From contig CAKUSI010000137.1 of NCBI GenBank assembly GCA_934678955.1, positions 1 through 9,602 of the forward strand: a stretch of DNA of 9,602 nucleotides, read 5' to 3'. Of this stretch, positions 1-6,782 are shown in pieces. The stretch is from an uncultured Austwickia sp. (GTDB taxonomy: Bacteria; Actinomycetota; Actinomycetes; Actinomycetales; Dermatophilaceae). The notes under the pieces are model-generated. The model worked only from the letters and a program-made list of their open reading frames with translations. It was not told the origin of the DNA and searched no databases. The stretch's first letter is position 1; every line of letters starts with the position of its first letter. A program made the position numbers and the translations under genes.

Positions 1-312
1 GCGGGCACCTGCGGCTTTGCGTACGTTTGCCGCCCACGGGCGGGACGTGGCGGCGGGCACCTGGCGTGTTGCGTACGGTTGCCGCCCACGGGCGGGACGT
101 GGCGCCGGGCACCTGGCGTGTTGCGTACGGTTGCCGCCCACGGGCGGGACGTGGCGCCGGGTGCCTGCGGAGACGCGTACATTTCCCGCCCATGGGCGGA
201 AACCGGCGGCGGGTGCCTGCGGTGACGCGTACATTTCCCGCCCACGGGCGGGACGTGGCGCCGGGCACCTGGCGTGACGCGTACGGTTGCCGCCCATGGG
301 CGCGACCAGGCT
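1..312. repeat. Six tandem copies of a 52-bp dyad-containing unit
   Basis: The hexamer GCGTAC occurs at 19, 71, 123, 175, 227 and 279, an exact 52-bp period. Units are 1-52, 53-104, 105-156, 157-208, 209-260 and 261-312, and the array may continue beyond the left edge. Units 2 and 3 differ only at their first base. Units 4 and 5 share a variant block (GTGCCTGCGG and ACATTTCCCG). Unit 6 degenerates after about 300. Every unit has an inverted repeat, CCGCCC/GGGCGG around a central AC or AT, at 30-43, 82-95, 134-147, 186-199, 238-251 and 290-303 (the last base pair is lost in unit 6). The period is close to five DNA helical turns, so the dyads would lie on one face. There are no unique spacers, so it is not CRISPR. 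The period is not a multiple of three, so a protein repeat is unlikely. Function is unknown. Confidence 0.95.
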
Positions 313-314
313 CC

Positions 315-501
315 TCGTCCCCCCTCGTCGGGCCGGGTGAACTCCTCCGCATGCGGGTGAGCTCTCCGTGTCGGAGGGTCGTATGGCGTCTGTGAGCTCT
401 CTTCCGTCCAGGTGGACTCTCTTCGGGCCGGGTGGACTCTCCCCTGTGCGGGAGTTCACCCGGCCTGATGAGAGTTCAGTCGCGGGGGTGAGAGTTTGGC
501 G
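315..501. repeat. Degenerate 20-bp repeat array with a central inversion
   Basis: A motif close to GGGTGRACTCTCYYCGGGCC recurs. Forward copies start at 335, 355, 390, 410 and 430, with a weaker one at about 315. Reverse-complement copies have their motif start at 461, 481 and 501. Spacing is exactly 20 bp except between 355 and 390 (35 bp). Forward and reverse copies are symmetric about position 445.5 (430 with 461, 410 with 481, 390 with 501). Conservation is best in the GTGRACTCTC core. No coding frame or known element explains it. It abuts the 52-bp array and lies downstream of the HAD gene. It could be a protein-binding array or a decayed mobile-element end. Confidence 0.75.
426..465. other. 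Strong imperfect hairpin at the array centre
   Basis: The left arm 426-443 (GGCCGGGTGGACTCTCCC) pairs with the right arm 450-465, whose complement reads GGCCGGGTGAACTCCC. This gives about 16 paired positions with one G-T type mismatch, a two-base bulge and the six-base loop CTGTGC. It arises from the facing repeat copies at 430 and 461. It lies about 125 nt past the HAD stop, so it could act as a terminator of the metH-HAD transcript. No T-run follows on either strand, so a factor-independent terminator is not well supported. Confidence 0.6.
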
Positions 502-588
502 AGGCCGGCGTCGCCGGTGACCGGGGGTGTCCACTTGGTGTCGTGAGGGTTGACCCAGCGTGGGGTGGGCTCGGCGCTCGCGGGATGC
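502..588. other. Gene-free 3' flank of the HAD gene
   Basis: This stretch between the 20-bp array and the HAD stop codon has no supportable ORF. It contains a compact inverted repeat, CCGGCG-T-CGCCGG, at 505-517. That is a possible but weak terminator for the minus-strand metH-HAD unit, lying about 70-85 nt past the stop. A sequence at 545-556 (GAGGGTTGACCC) loosely resembles a reverse copy of the neighbouring 20-bp motif. Nothing else is seen. Confidence 0.4.
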
Positions 589-1269
589 CTAACGCCGACC
601 TCCCGGAGCGCTTGGTGCCGGAGCCAGGGCCAACAGGTCGCTCGCGCGGACGCCGGCCAGGTCGGTCAGGATCGCGAGCCCCGGTCCCGGCTCGACGGTC
701 GCCGCCGCGGGCGTGACCAGCGTGGGGATCCCAGCGGCCACCGAGGCACCGGATCCCATGGGAGAGTCCTCGATCGCCACGCACGATCCGGCCAGTGTCG
801 GCGGGATGCCGAGCAGGTCGAGGGCCAGCAGGTACGCCTCCGGATCCGGCTTGCCGACCGTCACCATCTCGCCGGTCACCACCGCGTCGAACCGGTCGTC
901 TGGCAGCGCATCCAGCACGATCTGGACCATCGGTCGCCACGACATCGTCACCATCGCGGTCGGGACGCCGGCCGCCGCCAGCTCGTCCAGCAGGTCCAGC
1001 ACGCCGGGGCGCCACGGGATCCGCTCCCGCAACCGGCGCATCACCCCGTCCTGCAACGCCTCCACCACGGCCACCGGCTCGGCGCTCACCGGCGTCCGCG
1101 CCCGGATGTCCGCCGCGGCGTCCAGCAACGGCGATCCCACCAGCCGCAGGTTGTCCTCGTAGGTCCACGTGCCGCCGTACGAGGTGACCAGCGCGACCTC
1201 GGAGGCGAACCAGTACGGCTCCGTGTCGATCAGCGTCCCGTCCAGGTCCCACAGCACGGCGGCCGGCAA
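589..1269 (-). CDS. HAD-family hydrolase, beta-phosphoglucomutase-like
   Basis: This 226-residue protein has the HAD phosphatase motifs in order. Motif I is DLDGT at 8-12, with Asp8 the expected nucleophile and Asp10 the acid/base. Thr108 lies in VTMS (motif II), Lys140 in GKPDPEAY (motif III), and Glu167-Asp168 in IEDSP (the Mg-binding motif IV). A cap of about 70 residues follows motif I, as in subclass I enzymes of the phosphoglucomutase type. It should be a cytoplasmic phosphatase or phosphomutase acting on a small phosphorylated metabolite. The substrate cannot be read from sequence. The start is uncertain. TTG at 1269 gives the usual few residues before motif I, while GTG at 1257 leaves only two. 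No good Shine-Dalgarno is seen for TTG. The gene begins 25 nt after the metH stop on the same strand, so co-transcription and translational coupling are likely. From memory, a HAD gene often follows metH in actinomycetes. Confidence 0.9.
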   Translation of the reverse strand: MPAAVLWDLDGTLIDTEPYWFASEVALVTSYGGTWTYEDNLRLVGSPLLDAAADIRARTPVSAEPVAVVEALQDGVMRRLRERIPWRPGVLDLLDELAAAGVPTAMVTMSWRPMVQIVLDALPDDRFDAVVTGEMVTVGKPDPEAYLLALDLLGIPPTLAGSCVAIEDSPMGSGASVAAGIPTLVTPAAATVEPGPGLAILTDLAGVRASDLLALAPAPSAPGGRR

Positions 1270-1294
1270 CGTGTCGGGGACCGTGCGACGTCGC

Positions 1295-4200
1295 TCAGAC
1301 GTTGAAATAGCGGGCCTCCGGGTGGTGGACGATCAGCGCGTCGGTGGACTGCTCGGGGTGCAGTTGCAGTTCCTCGGAAAGAATCACGCCGATCCGCGAG
1401 GGGTCGAGCAGCGCGACCGTGCCGGCGCGCTGCTCCAGGTCGGGGCACGCCGGGTAGCCGAAGCTGTAGCGGCAGCCGTGGTACTTCACGTCCAGCACCT
1501 CGGACAGCGGCACCGAGCCCATCGACTCCAGGCCGAGCTCCTCGCGGATCCGCGCGTGCCACATCTCGGCCAGCGCCTCGGTCAGCTGCACCGACAGGCC
1601 GTGCAGCTCCAGGTAGTCGCGGTAGGCGTTGTCGGCGTAGAGCCGCCCGGTCACCTCCGAGACGTGGGAGCCCATGGTGACCAACTGCAGCGGCAGCACG
1701 TCCGGCCCGTGCTCGATGGCCTCGCCGCGATCCCGGAAGAAGTCGGCCAGGCACAGGCGTCGGTCCCGGCGCTGCCGCGGGAACGTGAAGCGGGCGATCT
1801 CCGTCATGTCCGCCACGGGCCGCCCGAGCGCGCCGCCCGCCGCGTCCCCGGCAGCGGCCTGGGCCGGATCCAGCACGACCAGGTCGTTCCCGTCGGAGTA
1901 GCACGGGAAGTACCCGTACACGACCTTCGGCTCCATGATCGACTCGGCGGCGATCCGGTCCAGCCACATCCGCAGCCGCGGTCTGCCCTCGGCCTCGACC
2001 AGCTCCTCGTAGGAAGCGGCCGCGTACGGAGTCTCCTCGGCGCCGCTTCCCGCAGGCGCGCCGCCTTCCCCGCCGGCCGTCGCCCGTCCGCCGCGTCCCG
2101 GCTTCAGGCCCCACTGCCCCAGGAACGTCGCGCGTTCGTCGAGGTAGGCGGCGTACTCCGCCAAAGCCACTCCCTTCACCACCCGGGATCCCCAGAACGG
2201 CGGGGTGGGTACGGGAAGCCCGCGGGCCACGTCCGAACGCGTCGTGTCGTCCAGACCGGGGCCGGCGTCCTGCGCGTCGCTCGACCGGGCCGCGACCCGC
2301 CGCGGCCGCAACGCCGGCAGGGTGTCCTCCAGAGCCAGTTCCCCGGTGCGCGCCGCCGCGACCGCGTCCATCAGCCGCAGCCCCTCGAAGGCGTCCCGCG
2401 CATAACGCACCTGCCCTTCGTAGACCTCGGCCAGGTCCACCTCCACGTACGAACGGGTGAGCGCAGCGCCACCCAACAGAATCGGCCAGCGCGTGGCCAG
2501 CCCCCGGGAGTTCAGCTCCTCCAGGTTGTCCTTCATGACCACTGTGGATTTCACCAGCAAGCCGGACATCCCGATCGCGTCGACCTCGTGCTCCTTGGCC
2601 GCGGCGATGATCTCGTTGATCGGCTGCTTGATGCCGAGGTTCACGACGTCATACCCGTTGTTGCTCAGGATGATGTCGACGAGGTTCTTGCCGATGTCGT
2701 GCACGTCGCCCTTGACGGTGGCGAGCAGGATCTTGGCCTTCGCGGCACGGGCCTGCCCGCTCGCGGCCGCGGCCTTTTCGATCTCGGGCTCCAGGTGGGC
2801 GACGGCTGCCTTCATCGTCTCGGCCGACTGCAGCACGAACGGCAGCTGCATGCGCCCCGAACCGAACAGCTCACCGACGGTCTTCATGCCGGCCAGCAGG
2901 TGGTCGTTGATGATCGCCAGGGGATCCTGCCCGCTGGCCAGGGCCTCGTCGAGGTCGGCCTCCAGCCCGTTGCGCTCACCGTCGATGATCCGCTGGGCCA
3001 ATCGCTCCTCCAGCGGCAGCGCGGCCAGCGCCGCGGCCCGGGATGCCTTGACCGACGCGGAGTCCACGCCCTCGAAGAGCTCCAGCATCCGCGAAAGCGG
3101 GTCGTACACGCACGTGCCGGAGTCGTCGTACCGCCTGCGGTCATAGACCAGGTCGAGCGCCACCTCGAGCTGCTCGGCCGGGATCCGCGCGGTCGGCAGG
3201 ATCTTCGCCGAGTTCACGATCGCGCTGCTCAGCCCGGCCTTCACGCACTCGTCGAGGAACACCGAGTTGAGCACGACCCGCGCCGCGGGCTTGAGCCCGA
3301 AGCTGACGTTGGAGACGCCGAGCGTGGTGGACACGCCCGGGTAGGCCGCCGTGATCGCGCGGATGGCCTCGATCGTCTCGATCGCGTCGCGCCGGGTCTC
3401 CTCCTGGCCGGTCGCGATCGGGAACGTCAGGCAGTCGACGATGATGTCCTCGACCGCCATGCCCCACTCACCCGTGAGGGCGTCGATCAGTCGGGAGGCC
3501 ACGGCCACCTTGTGCTCGGTCGTGCGCGCCTGGCCCTTCTCGTCGATGGTCAGGGCCACCACGGCGGCGCCGTGCTCACGGGCTAGACGCATCATGCGCG
3601 TGAAACGGCTGGTCTCCCCCTCGCCGTCCTCGTAGTTGACCGAGTTGATCACCGCGCGTCCGCCGAGCCGCTCCAGCCCCGCCTGGATCACACCCGGCTC
3701 CGTGGAGTCCAGCACCAGCGGCAACGTCGAGGCGGTGGCCAGCCGGAAGGCCGCCTCCGACATGTCCGCCACCCCGTCGCGCCCCACGTAGTCGATGCAT
3801 ACGTCGAGCAGGTGCGCCCCGTCGCGGGTCTGGTCGCGGGCGATCGCGACGCAGTCGTCCCAGCGCGCCTCGAGCAGCGCCTCGCGGAATGCCTTGGAGC
3901 CGTTGGCGTTCGTCCGCTCGCCGATCGAGAGGTATGACGTGTCCTGGTGCAGCGGCACCGCCGAGTAGAGCGAGCTCACGGACGGCTCCCGGGCGATCGG
4001 GCGGGCGGGGACGTCGGCCCCGCCGAGCGCCGCCACGACCGCCGCCAGGTGCTCCGGCGTGGTCCCGCAGCAGCCGCCGACCATCGCGACCCCGTAGTCG
4101 TGCACGAACCGCACGTGCGCAGCGGCCAGCTGGTCGGGGGTCAGCGGATAGTACGCCCCGTCCTTCGTCAGCTGCGGCAGCCCCGCGTTGGGGAGCACGC

Positions 4201-4945
4201 TCAAGGGGATCGGCGAGTATGTCGCCAGGTGCCGGAGGTGCTCGCTCATCTCGTCCGGGCCGGTCGCGCAGTTCAGCCCGATCGCGTCGATCCCCAGGGG
4301 CGCGAGGGCGACCAGGGCGGCGCCGATCTCGCTGCCCATCAACATGGTCCCGGTGGTCTCCATCGTGACCTGGGCGATGATCGGCAGATCCTCGCCGGTG
4401 TCCGCGAGCGCCCGCCGGGCGCCGACGATGGCCGCCTTGGCCTGGAGCAGGTCCTGACAGGTCTCGATGAGCAGGACGTCGGCGCCGCCGTCGATGAGCC
4501 CTGCCGCGCACTGCTGGTAGGCGTCCCGCAACGCGGCGTACGGAGCGTGGCCGAGGCTCGGCAGCTTGGTGCCCGGCCCGATCGAGCCGAGCACGAACCG
4601 CGGCTTCTCGGGCGTGCTCCACGCGTCGGCGGATTCGCGGGCCACCGCCGCGCCCGCGCGGGCCAGTTCAAACGTCCGCTCGGGGATGTCGTACTCCCCC
4701 AGGTTGCCCAGGTTGGCTCCGAACGTGTTGGTCTCGACCGCGTCGCACCCCACCTGCAGGTAGGCGTCGTGGACCGCGCGCACGATGTCCGGTCGGGTCA
4801 CGTTGAGAATCTCGTTGCAGCCCTCGTAGCCCTCGAAGTCCTCCAGCGTGGGGTCCTGCGCCTGGAGCATCGTGCCCATCCCGCCGTCGGCCACGATGAC
4901 GCGGGAACCGAGCAGGGCGCGGAAGGTATCGGAACTGCTACTCAC
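1295..4945 (-). CDS. metH: Cobalamin-dependent methionine synthase
   Basis: MetH transfers the methyl group of 5-methyltetrahydrofolate through methylcobalamin to homocysteine, making methionine in the cytoplasm. The 1216-residue protein has the full modular order. The homocysteine domain opens with DGGMGTM. Its zinc ligands are Cys226 (GLNC) and Cys292-Cys293 (GGCCGT). The pterin domain has GERTNANGSK at about 342-351. The helical B12 cap (LPFVLQSAETMKAA) is at about 701-714. The B12 Rossmann domain has DVHDIG at about 747-752, with His749 the lower cobalt ligand. The C-terminal reactivation domain has RYSFGYPACPD at about 1159-1169, the SAM-binding region. Length is close to E. coli MetH (1227). 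A low-complexity Gly/Ala/Glu stretch at about 948-970 interrupts the start of the reactivation domain. The start is GTG at 4945, with GGAGAGG 8 nt upstream. A longer reading to 5011 adds 22 poorly conserved-looking residues and is less likely. It is the first gene of a unit with the HAD gene. Confidence 0.97.
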   Translation of the reverse strand: MSSSSDTFRALLGSRVIVADGGMGTMLQAQDPTLEDFEGYEGCNEILNVTRPDIVRAVHDAYLQVGCDAVETNTFGANLGNLGEYDIPERTFELARAGAAVARESADAWSTPEKPRFVLGSIGPGTKLPSLGHAPYAALRDAYQQCAAGLIDGGADVLLIETCQDLLQAKAAIVGARRALADTGEDLPIIAQVTMETTGTMLMGSEIGAALVALAPLGIDAIGLNCATGPDEMSEHLRHLATYSPIPLSVLPNAGLPQLTKDGAYYPLTPDQLAAAHVRFVHDYGVAMVGGCCGTTPEHLAAVVAALGGADVPARPIAREPSVSSLYSAVPLHQDTSYLSIGERTNANGSKAFREALLEARWDDCVAIARDQTRDGAHLLDVCIDYVGRDGVADMSEAAFRLATASTLPLVLDSTEPGVIQAGLERLGGRAVINSVNYEDGEGETSRFTRMMRLAREHGAAVVALTIDEKGQARTTEHKVAVASRLIDALTGEWGMAVEDIIVDCLTFPIATGQEETRRDAIETIEAIRAITAAYPGVSTTLGVSNVSFGLKPAARVVLNSVFLDECVKAGLSSAIVNSAKILPTARIPAEQLEVALDLVYDRRRYDDSGTCVYDPLSRMLELFEGVDSASVKASRAAALAALPLEERLAQRIIDGERNGLEADLDEALASGQDPLAIINDHLLAGMKTVGELFGSGRMQLPFVLQSAETMKAAVAHLEPEIEKAAAASGQARAAKAKILLATVKGDVHDIGKNLVDIILSNNGYDVVNLGIKQPINEIIAAAKEHEVDAIGMSGLLVKSTVVMKDNLEELNSRGLATRWPILLGGAALTRSYVEVDLAEVYEGQVRYARDAFEGLRLMDAVAAARTGELALEDTLPALRPRRVAARSSDAQDAGPGLDDTTRSDVARGLPVPTPPFWGSRVVKGVALAEYAAYLDERATFLGQWGLKPGRGGRATAGGEGGAPAGSGAEETPYAAASYEELVEAEGRPRLRMWLDRIAAESIMEPKVVYGYFPCYSDGNDLVVLDPAQAAAGDAAGGALGRPVADMTEIARFTFPRQRRDRRLCLADFFRDRGEAIEHGPDVLPLQLVTMGSHVSEVTGRLYADNAYRDYLELHGLSVQLTEALAEMWHARIREELGLESMGSVPLSEVLDVKYHGCRYSFGYPACPDLEQRAGTVALLDPSRIGVILSEELQLHPEQSTDALIVHHPEARYFNV

Positions 4946-4953
4946 GAGGGCGA

Positions 4954-4960
4954 CCTCTCC
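4954..4960 (-). promoter_or_regulatory. metH ribosome binding site
   Basis: On the minus strand GGAGAGG stands 8 nt before the GTG at 4945. This decides the start against the upstream in-frame codon at 5011, which has no comparable site. Confidence 0.8.
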
Positions 4961-4972
4961 AGTCGGGGGACC

Positions 4973-5008
4973 GCGCCCGCTCGGGCGGGCGCCCCGCGCT
5001 TCGGCGCG
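4973..5008 (-). promoter_or_regulatory. Two GC hairpins in the metH leader
   Basis: A perfect 8-bp stem, GCGCCCGC/GCGGGCGC with a 4-nt loop (4973-4992), and a 5-bp stem, CGCGC/GCGCG with a 4-nt loop (4995-5008), lie side by side about 12 nt before the metH Shine-Dalgarno. In the predicted transcript they form a structured leader. They match no riboswitch class I know. A cobalamin riboswitch is not recognisable here. They may be only the result of very high GC content. Confidence 0.4.
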
Positions 5009-5086
5009 CATGCGCCCCGGGATCGGCGGTGCGCGGTGCTCACGGGGCCCGGCGCGGCGGGCGGCAGCGCCTCAGGGCGCAACCTC

Positions 5087-5115
5087 ATCGTAGCGAGCAG
5101 CATGGGGCGCCCCGA
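5087..5115 (-). promoter_or_regulatory. Candidate metH promoter
   Basis: On the minus strand a TANNNT-type -10, TACGAT (5092-5087), is preceded by TCGGGG at 5115-5110 after 17 bp. The -35 does not match TTGACA. Transcription would start near 5080, giving a leader of about 135 nt before the metH GTG. The element lies inside the divergent gap and overlaps the upstream part of the PAC2-gene promoter. Confidence 0.4.
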
Positions 5116-5128
5116 CGCAGGTGGCGCG

Positions 5129-5134
5129 TACCCT
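5129..5134 (+). promoter_or_regulatory. -10 element of a probable leaderless promoter
   Basis: TACCCT fits the TANNNT -10 consensus and ends 6 nt before the GTG at 5141. Transcription would therefore begin at or next to the start codon, a common actinobacterial leaderless arrangement. No clear -35 is seen, and no well-spaced Shine-Dalgarno precedes 5138 or 5141. Confidence 0.5.
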
Positions 5135-5140
5135 GACGTG

Positions 5141-5986
5141 GTGATCGAACTCGACGACCTGCCGCCGCTGCGCTCCCCGCTGATGCTCGCGGCATTCGAG
5201 GGGTGGAACGACGCGGGTGAGGCCGCGTCGGCCGTGATCGCACACCTGGCGGCGGCGTGGGACGCGCAACCGGTCGCGACTATCGATCCGGAGGAGTACT
5301 ACGACCTGCAGGTCAACCGGCCGCGGATCAGCACGGTCGACGGAACCCGCCGGATCACGTGGCCCAGCACGACCCTACTGGTCGCCACCCCCGAGGAGTT
5401 GGACCACGACCTGATCCTCGTGGACGGCATCGAGCCGTCGATGCGCTGGCGCGCCTTCTGCGCCGAGCTGCTGGCCTTTGCGGACTCGGCCGACGCGACC
5501 CTGCTCGTGTGCCTCGGCGCGCTGTTGGCGGAGGCGCCGCACACGCGGCCGCTGCCGGTCGGGCTGTCCAGCGCGGATCCCGTGGTGCGGGAGCGGTACG
5601 GCGCCGTGCGCAACACCTACGAAGGCCCCACGGGCATCGTCGGAGTCCTGGCCGACGCCGCCTTTCAGCTCGACGTGCCCGCGCTGTCGTGCTGGGCGTC
5701 GGTGCCGCACTACGCGGCCGGGACGCACTCCCCCAAGGCGTCGCTCGCCCTGCTGCGTGCGTTGGAGGACCTCTTCTCCTGGACGCTGCCGCACGGCGAC
5801 CTGGAGGAGCGCGCCCGCGCGTGGGAGCGCGGCGTCGACCAGTTGGCCGAGGGGGATGACGAGATCGCCTCGTACGTGAAGGCGCTGGAGGAGAGTTCGG
5901 ACGCGGCGGAGCACCCGCAGGCGTCCGGGGACGCGATCGCGCGCGAGTTCGAGCGCTACCTGCGCGGACGCGACGACCCCCGCTGA
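5141..5986 (+). CDS. PAC2-family protein, ParJ/Rv2125-like
   Basis: This 281-residue protein belongs to the PAC2 (proteasome assembly chaperone 2-like) family. Seen here: AAFEGWNDAG at 17-26, YYDLQVNRP at 53-61, DGIEPSMRWR at 95-104, LGALLAEAPHTRP at 125-137, NTYEGPTGIVGVL at 158-170, WASVPHYAAG at 185-194, and a charged helical tail ending EFERYLRGR. These match the family as I recall it from Rv2125 and Streptomyces SCO1662 (ParJ). ParJ is reported to affect ParA polymerisation and chromosome segregation, so a segregation or polarity role is possible. A link to the proteasome rests only on the family name. No signal peptide or membrane segment is visible, so it should be cytoplasmic. GTG at 5141 is chosen because the protein then begins MIELDDL and fits the leaderless promoter. 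GTG at 5138 and ATG at 5102 are alternatives. It is divergent from metH and convergent with the membrane-protein gene. Confidence 0.88.
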   Translation: MIELDDLPPLRSPLMLAAFEGWNDAGEAASAVIAHLAAAWDAQPVATIDPEEYYDLQVNRPRISTVDGTRRITWPSTTLLVATPEELDHDLILVDGIEPSMRWRAFCAELLAFADSADATLLVCLGALLAEAPHTRPLPVGLSSADPVVRERYGAVRNTYEGPTGIVGVLADAAFQLDVPALSCWASVPHYAAGTHSPKASLALLRALEDLFSWTLPHGDLEERARAWERGVDQLAEGDDEIASYVKALEESSDAAEHPQASGDAIAREFERYLRGRDDPR

Positions 5987-5993
5987 CCGGCGT

Positions 5994-6008
5994 CGGCCTG
6001 ACAGGCCG
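5994..6008. terminator. Shared hairpin between convergent genes
   Basis: CGGCCT-GAC-AGGCCG forms a 6-bp stem in the 28-nt gap between the convergent stops at 5986 and 6015. It could end transcripts from both sides. No T-run follows, which is usual in very GC-rich actinomycetes. Confidence 0.55.
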
Positions 6009-6014
6009 GGACGA

Positions 6015-6782
6015 CTACTCGGCGCGTCGTCGGGTCGCCACCGCGAGGCGCCCGTCGGGAAGGTGCACGGCGCGGAGCATCCGCAGGATCGCGACGGTCG
6101 CGAGGATGCACGCCCCCATCTCCAGGGATTCTTCGGCCGCCGAGGCGAGCCGGTAGGCGAGGCCCGCCCCGTCCAGCGTGTGGAAGACGGCCCCGACGGC
6201 CTCCATACCGACGGCTCCGGCGCCATAGAGCAGCACTGCGAGCCGCAGGAGTCGCCGGGTCGGGTCGGGGAGGGCGCCCGTCCATCGCCAGGCCAGGACG
6301 AGGAGGAGGAGCCCGATCAGACCTCCAGGGAGGAGCCAGGCGAAGCCGGGCAGCGGCGTCGGCAACAGCGCTCCGACGTGGTGGAGGCGCTCGTGGAGTT
6401 TCAGGAACTCGTCGAGCGCCATGAGCGTGGTCAGTGCCGCGCAGACGAGCCAGCCGCGTCCCCCGCGTCCGCTCAAGACCGCGACCGCGAGCGCGCTGGC
6501 CGTGATCGCCAGGAGCAGGATCGCGTTCCAGGCGGTCGGGACGTTGAACTCTCCCGTCAGGTCGAAAGCGCTGAAGGGGATCTCCGTCACACGGTGCGCC
6601 ACGAGGGCCAGGGCGAGATCCACGCATACCAACATGCCCGTGACACCTCCGGAGAACCACACCCAGGAGCCGGAGGGGAAGGGGGTCTCGCCGACGCCTG
6701 GGCGGGGCATCCGGTCGGCTCGCGGCCCGAGCGACCCGATCTGTCTGCCGGATGCCTCGTGATCCCGGCCGGCCAGCGTCAT
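6015..6782 (-). CDS. Six-helix integral membrane protein, function unknown
   Basis: I cannot name this protein. From ATG at 6782 it has 255 residues: a polar N-terminal segment of about 38 residues, then about six hydrophobic helices (near 41-62, 83-103, 110-126, 147-165, 177-199 and 211-235) and an Arg-rich C-terminus. Charged residues unusual for a membrane protein sit in or near the helices: DEFLKLHE at 124-131, His134-His135, EAVGAVFH at 194-201, and EESLEMGA at 217-224. The DE-x4-HE and EE-x2-E pattern resembles a hypothetical-membrane-protein family I have seen in actinomycetes and archaea. It could be a metal-binding or catalytic centre in the bilayer, which is inference. The start is uncertain. 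TTG at 6827 is further upstream, and ATG at 6710 would remove most of the polar segment. ATG at 6782 overlaps the stop of a possible leader ORF. The gene lies downstream of mshC but has its own candidate promoter and a hairpin between the two. Confidence 0.82.
   Translation of the reverse strand: MTLAGRDHEASGRQIGSLGPRADRMPRPGVGETPFPSGSWVWFSGGVTGMLVCVDLALALVAHRVTEIPFSAFDLTGEFNVPTAWNAILLLAITASALAVAVLSGRGGRGWLVCAALTTLMALDEFLKLHERLHHVGALLPTPLPGFAWLLPGGLIGLLLLVLAWRWTGALPDPTRRLLRLAVLLYGAGAVGMEAVGAVFHTLDGAGLAYRLASAAEESLEMGACILATVAILRMLRAVHLPDGRLAVATRRRAE

Noticed and set aside
1..312. CRISPR array
   Set aside because: The unit is repeated along its whole length with no unique spacers, and no cas genes are nearby.
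17..395. Small plus-strand frames across the 52-bp repeats
   Set aside because: The 52-bp period shifts the frame each unit, there is no ribosome site, and the peptides are Arg/Gly/Pro-rich. They follow from the repeats.
1169..3586. An 805-codon open frame on the plus strand
   Set aside because: It is antisense to metH, whose domain order is unbroken on the minus strand. Its translation is Arg/Gly/Val/His-rich with no recognisable domain, a usual side effect of GC-rich third positions.
4946..5100. Cobalamin or SAH riboswitch upstream of metH
   Set aside because: I see no B12-box or SAH-type consensus on the minus strand, and the predicted leader of about 135 nt is short for a cobalamin riboswitch.
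3947..5140. Long plus-strand frame running into the PAC2-family gene as an N-terminal extension
   Set aside because: It is antisense to metH for most of its length and low-complexity in translation. Family similarity begins only near the MIELDDL start.
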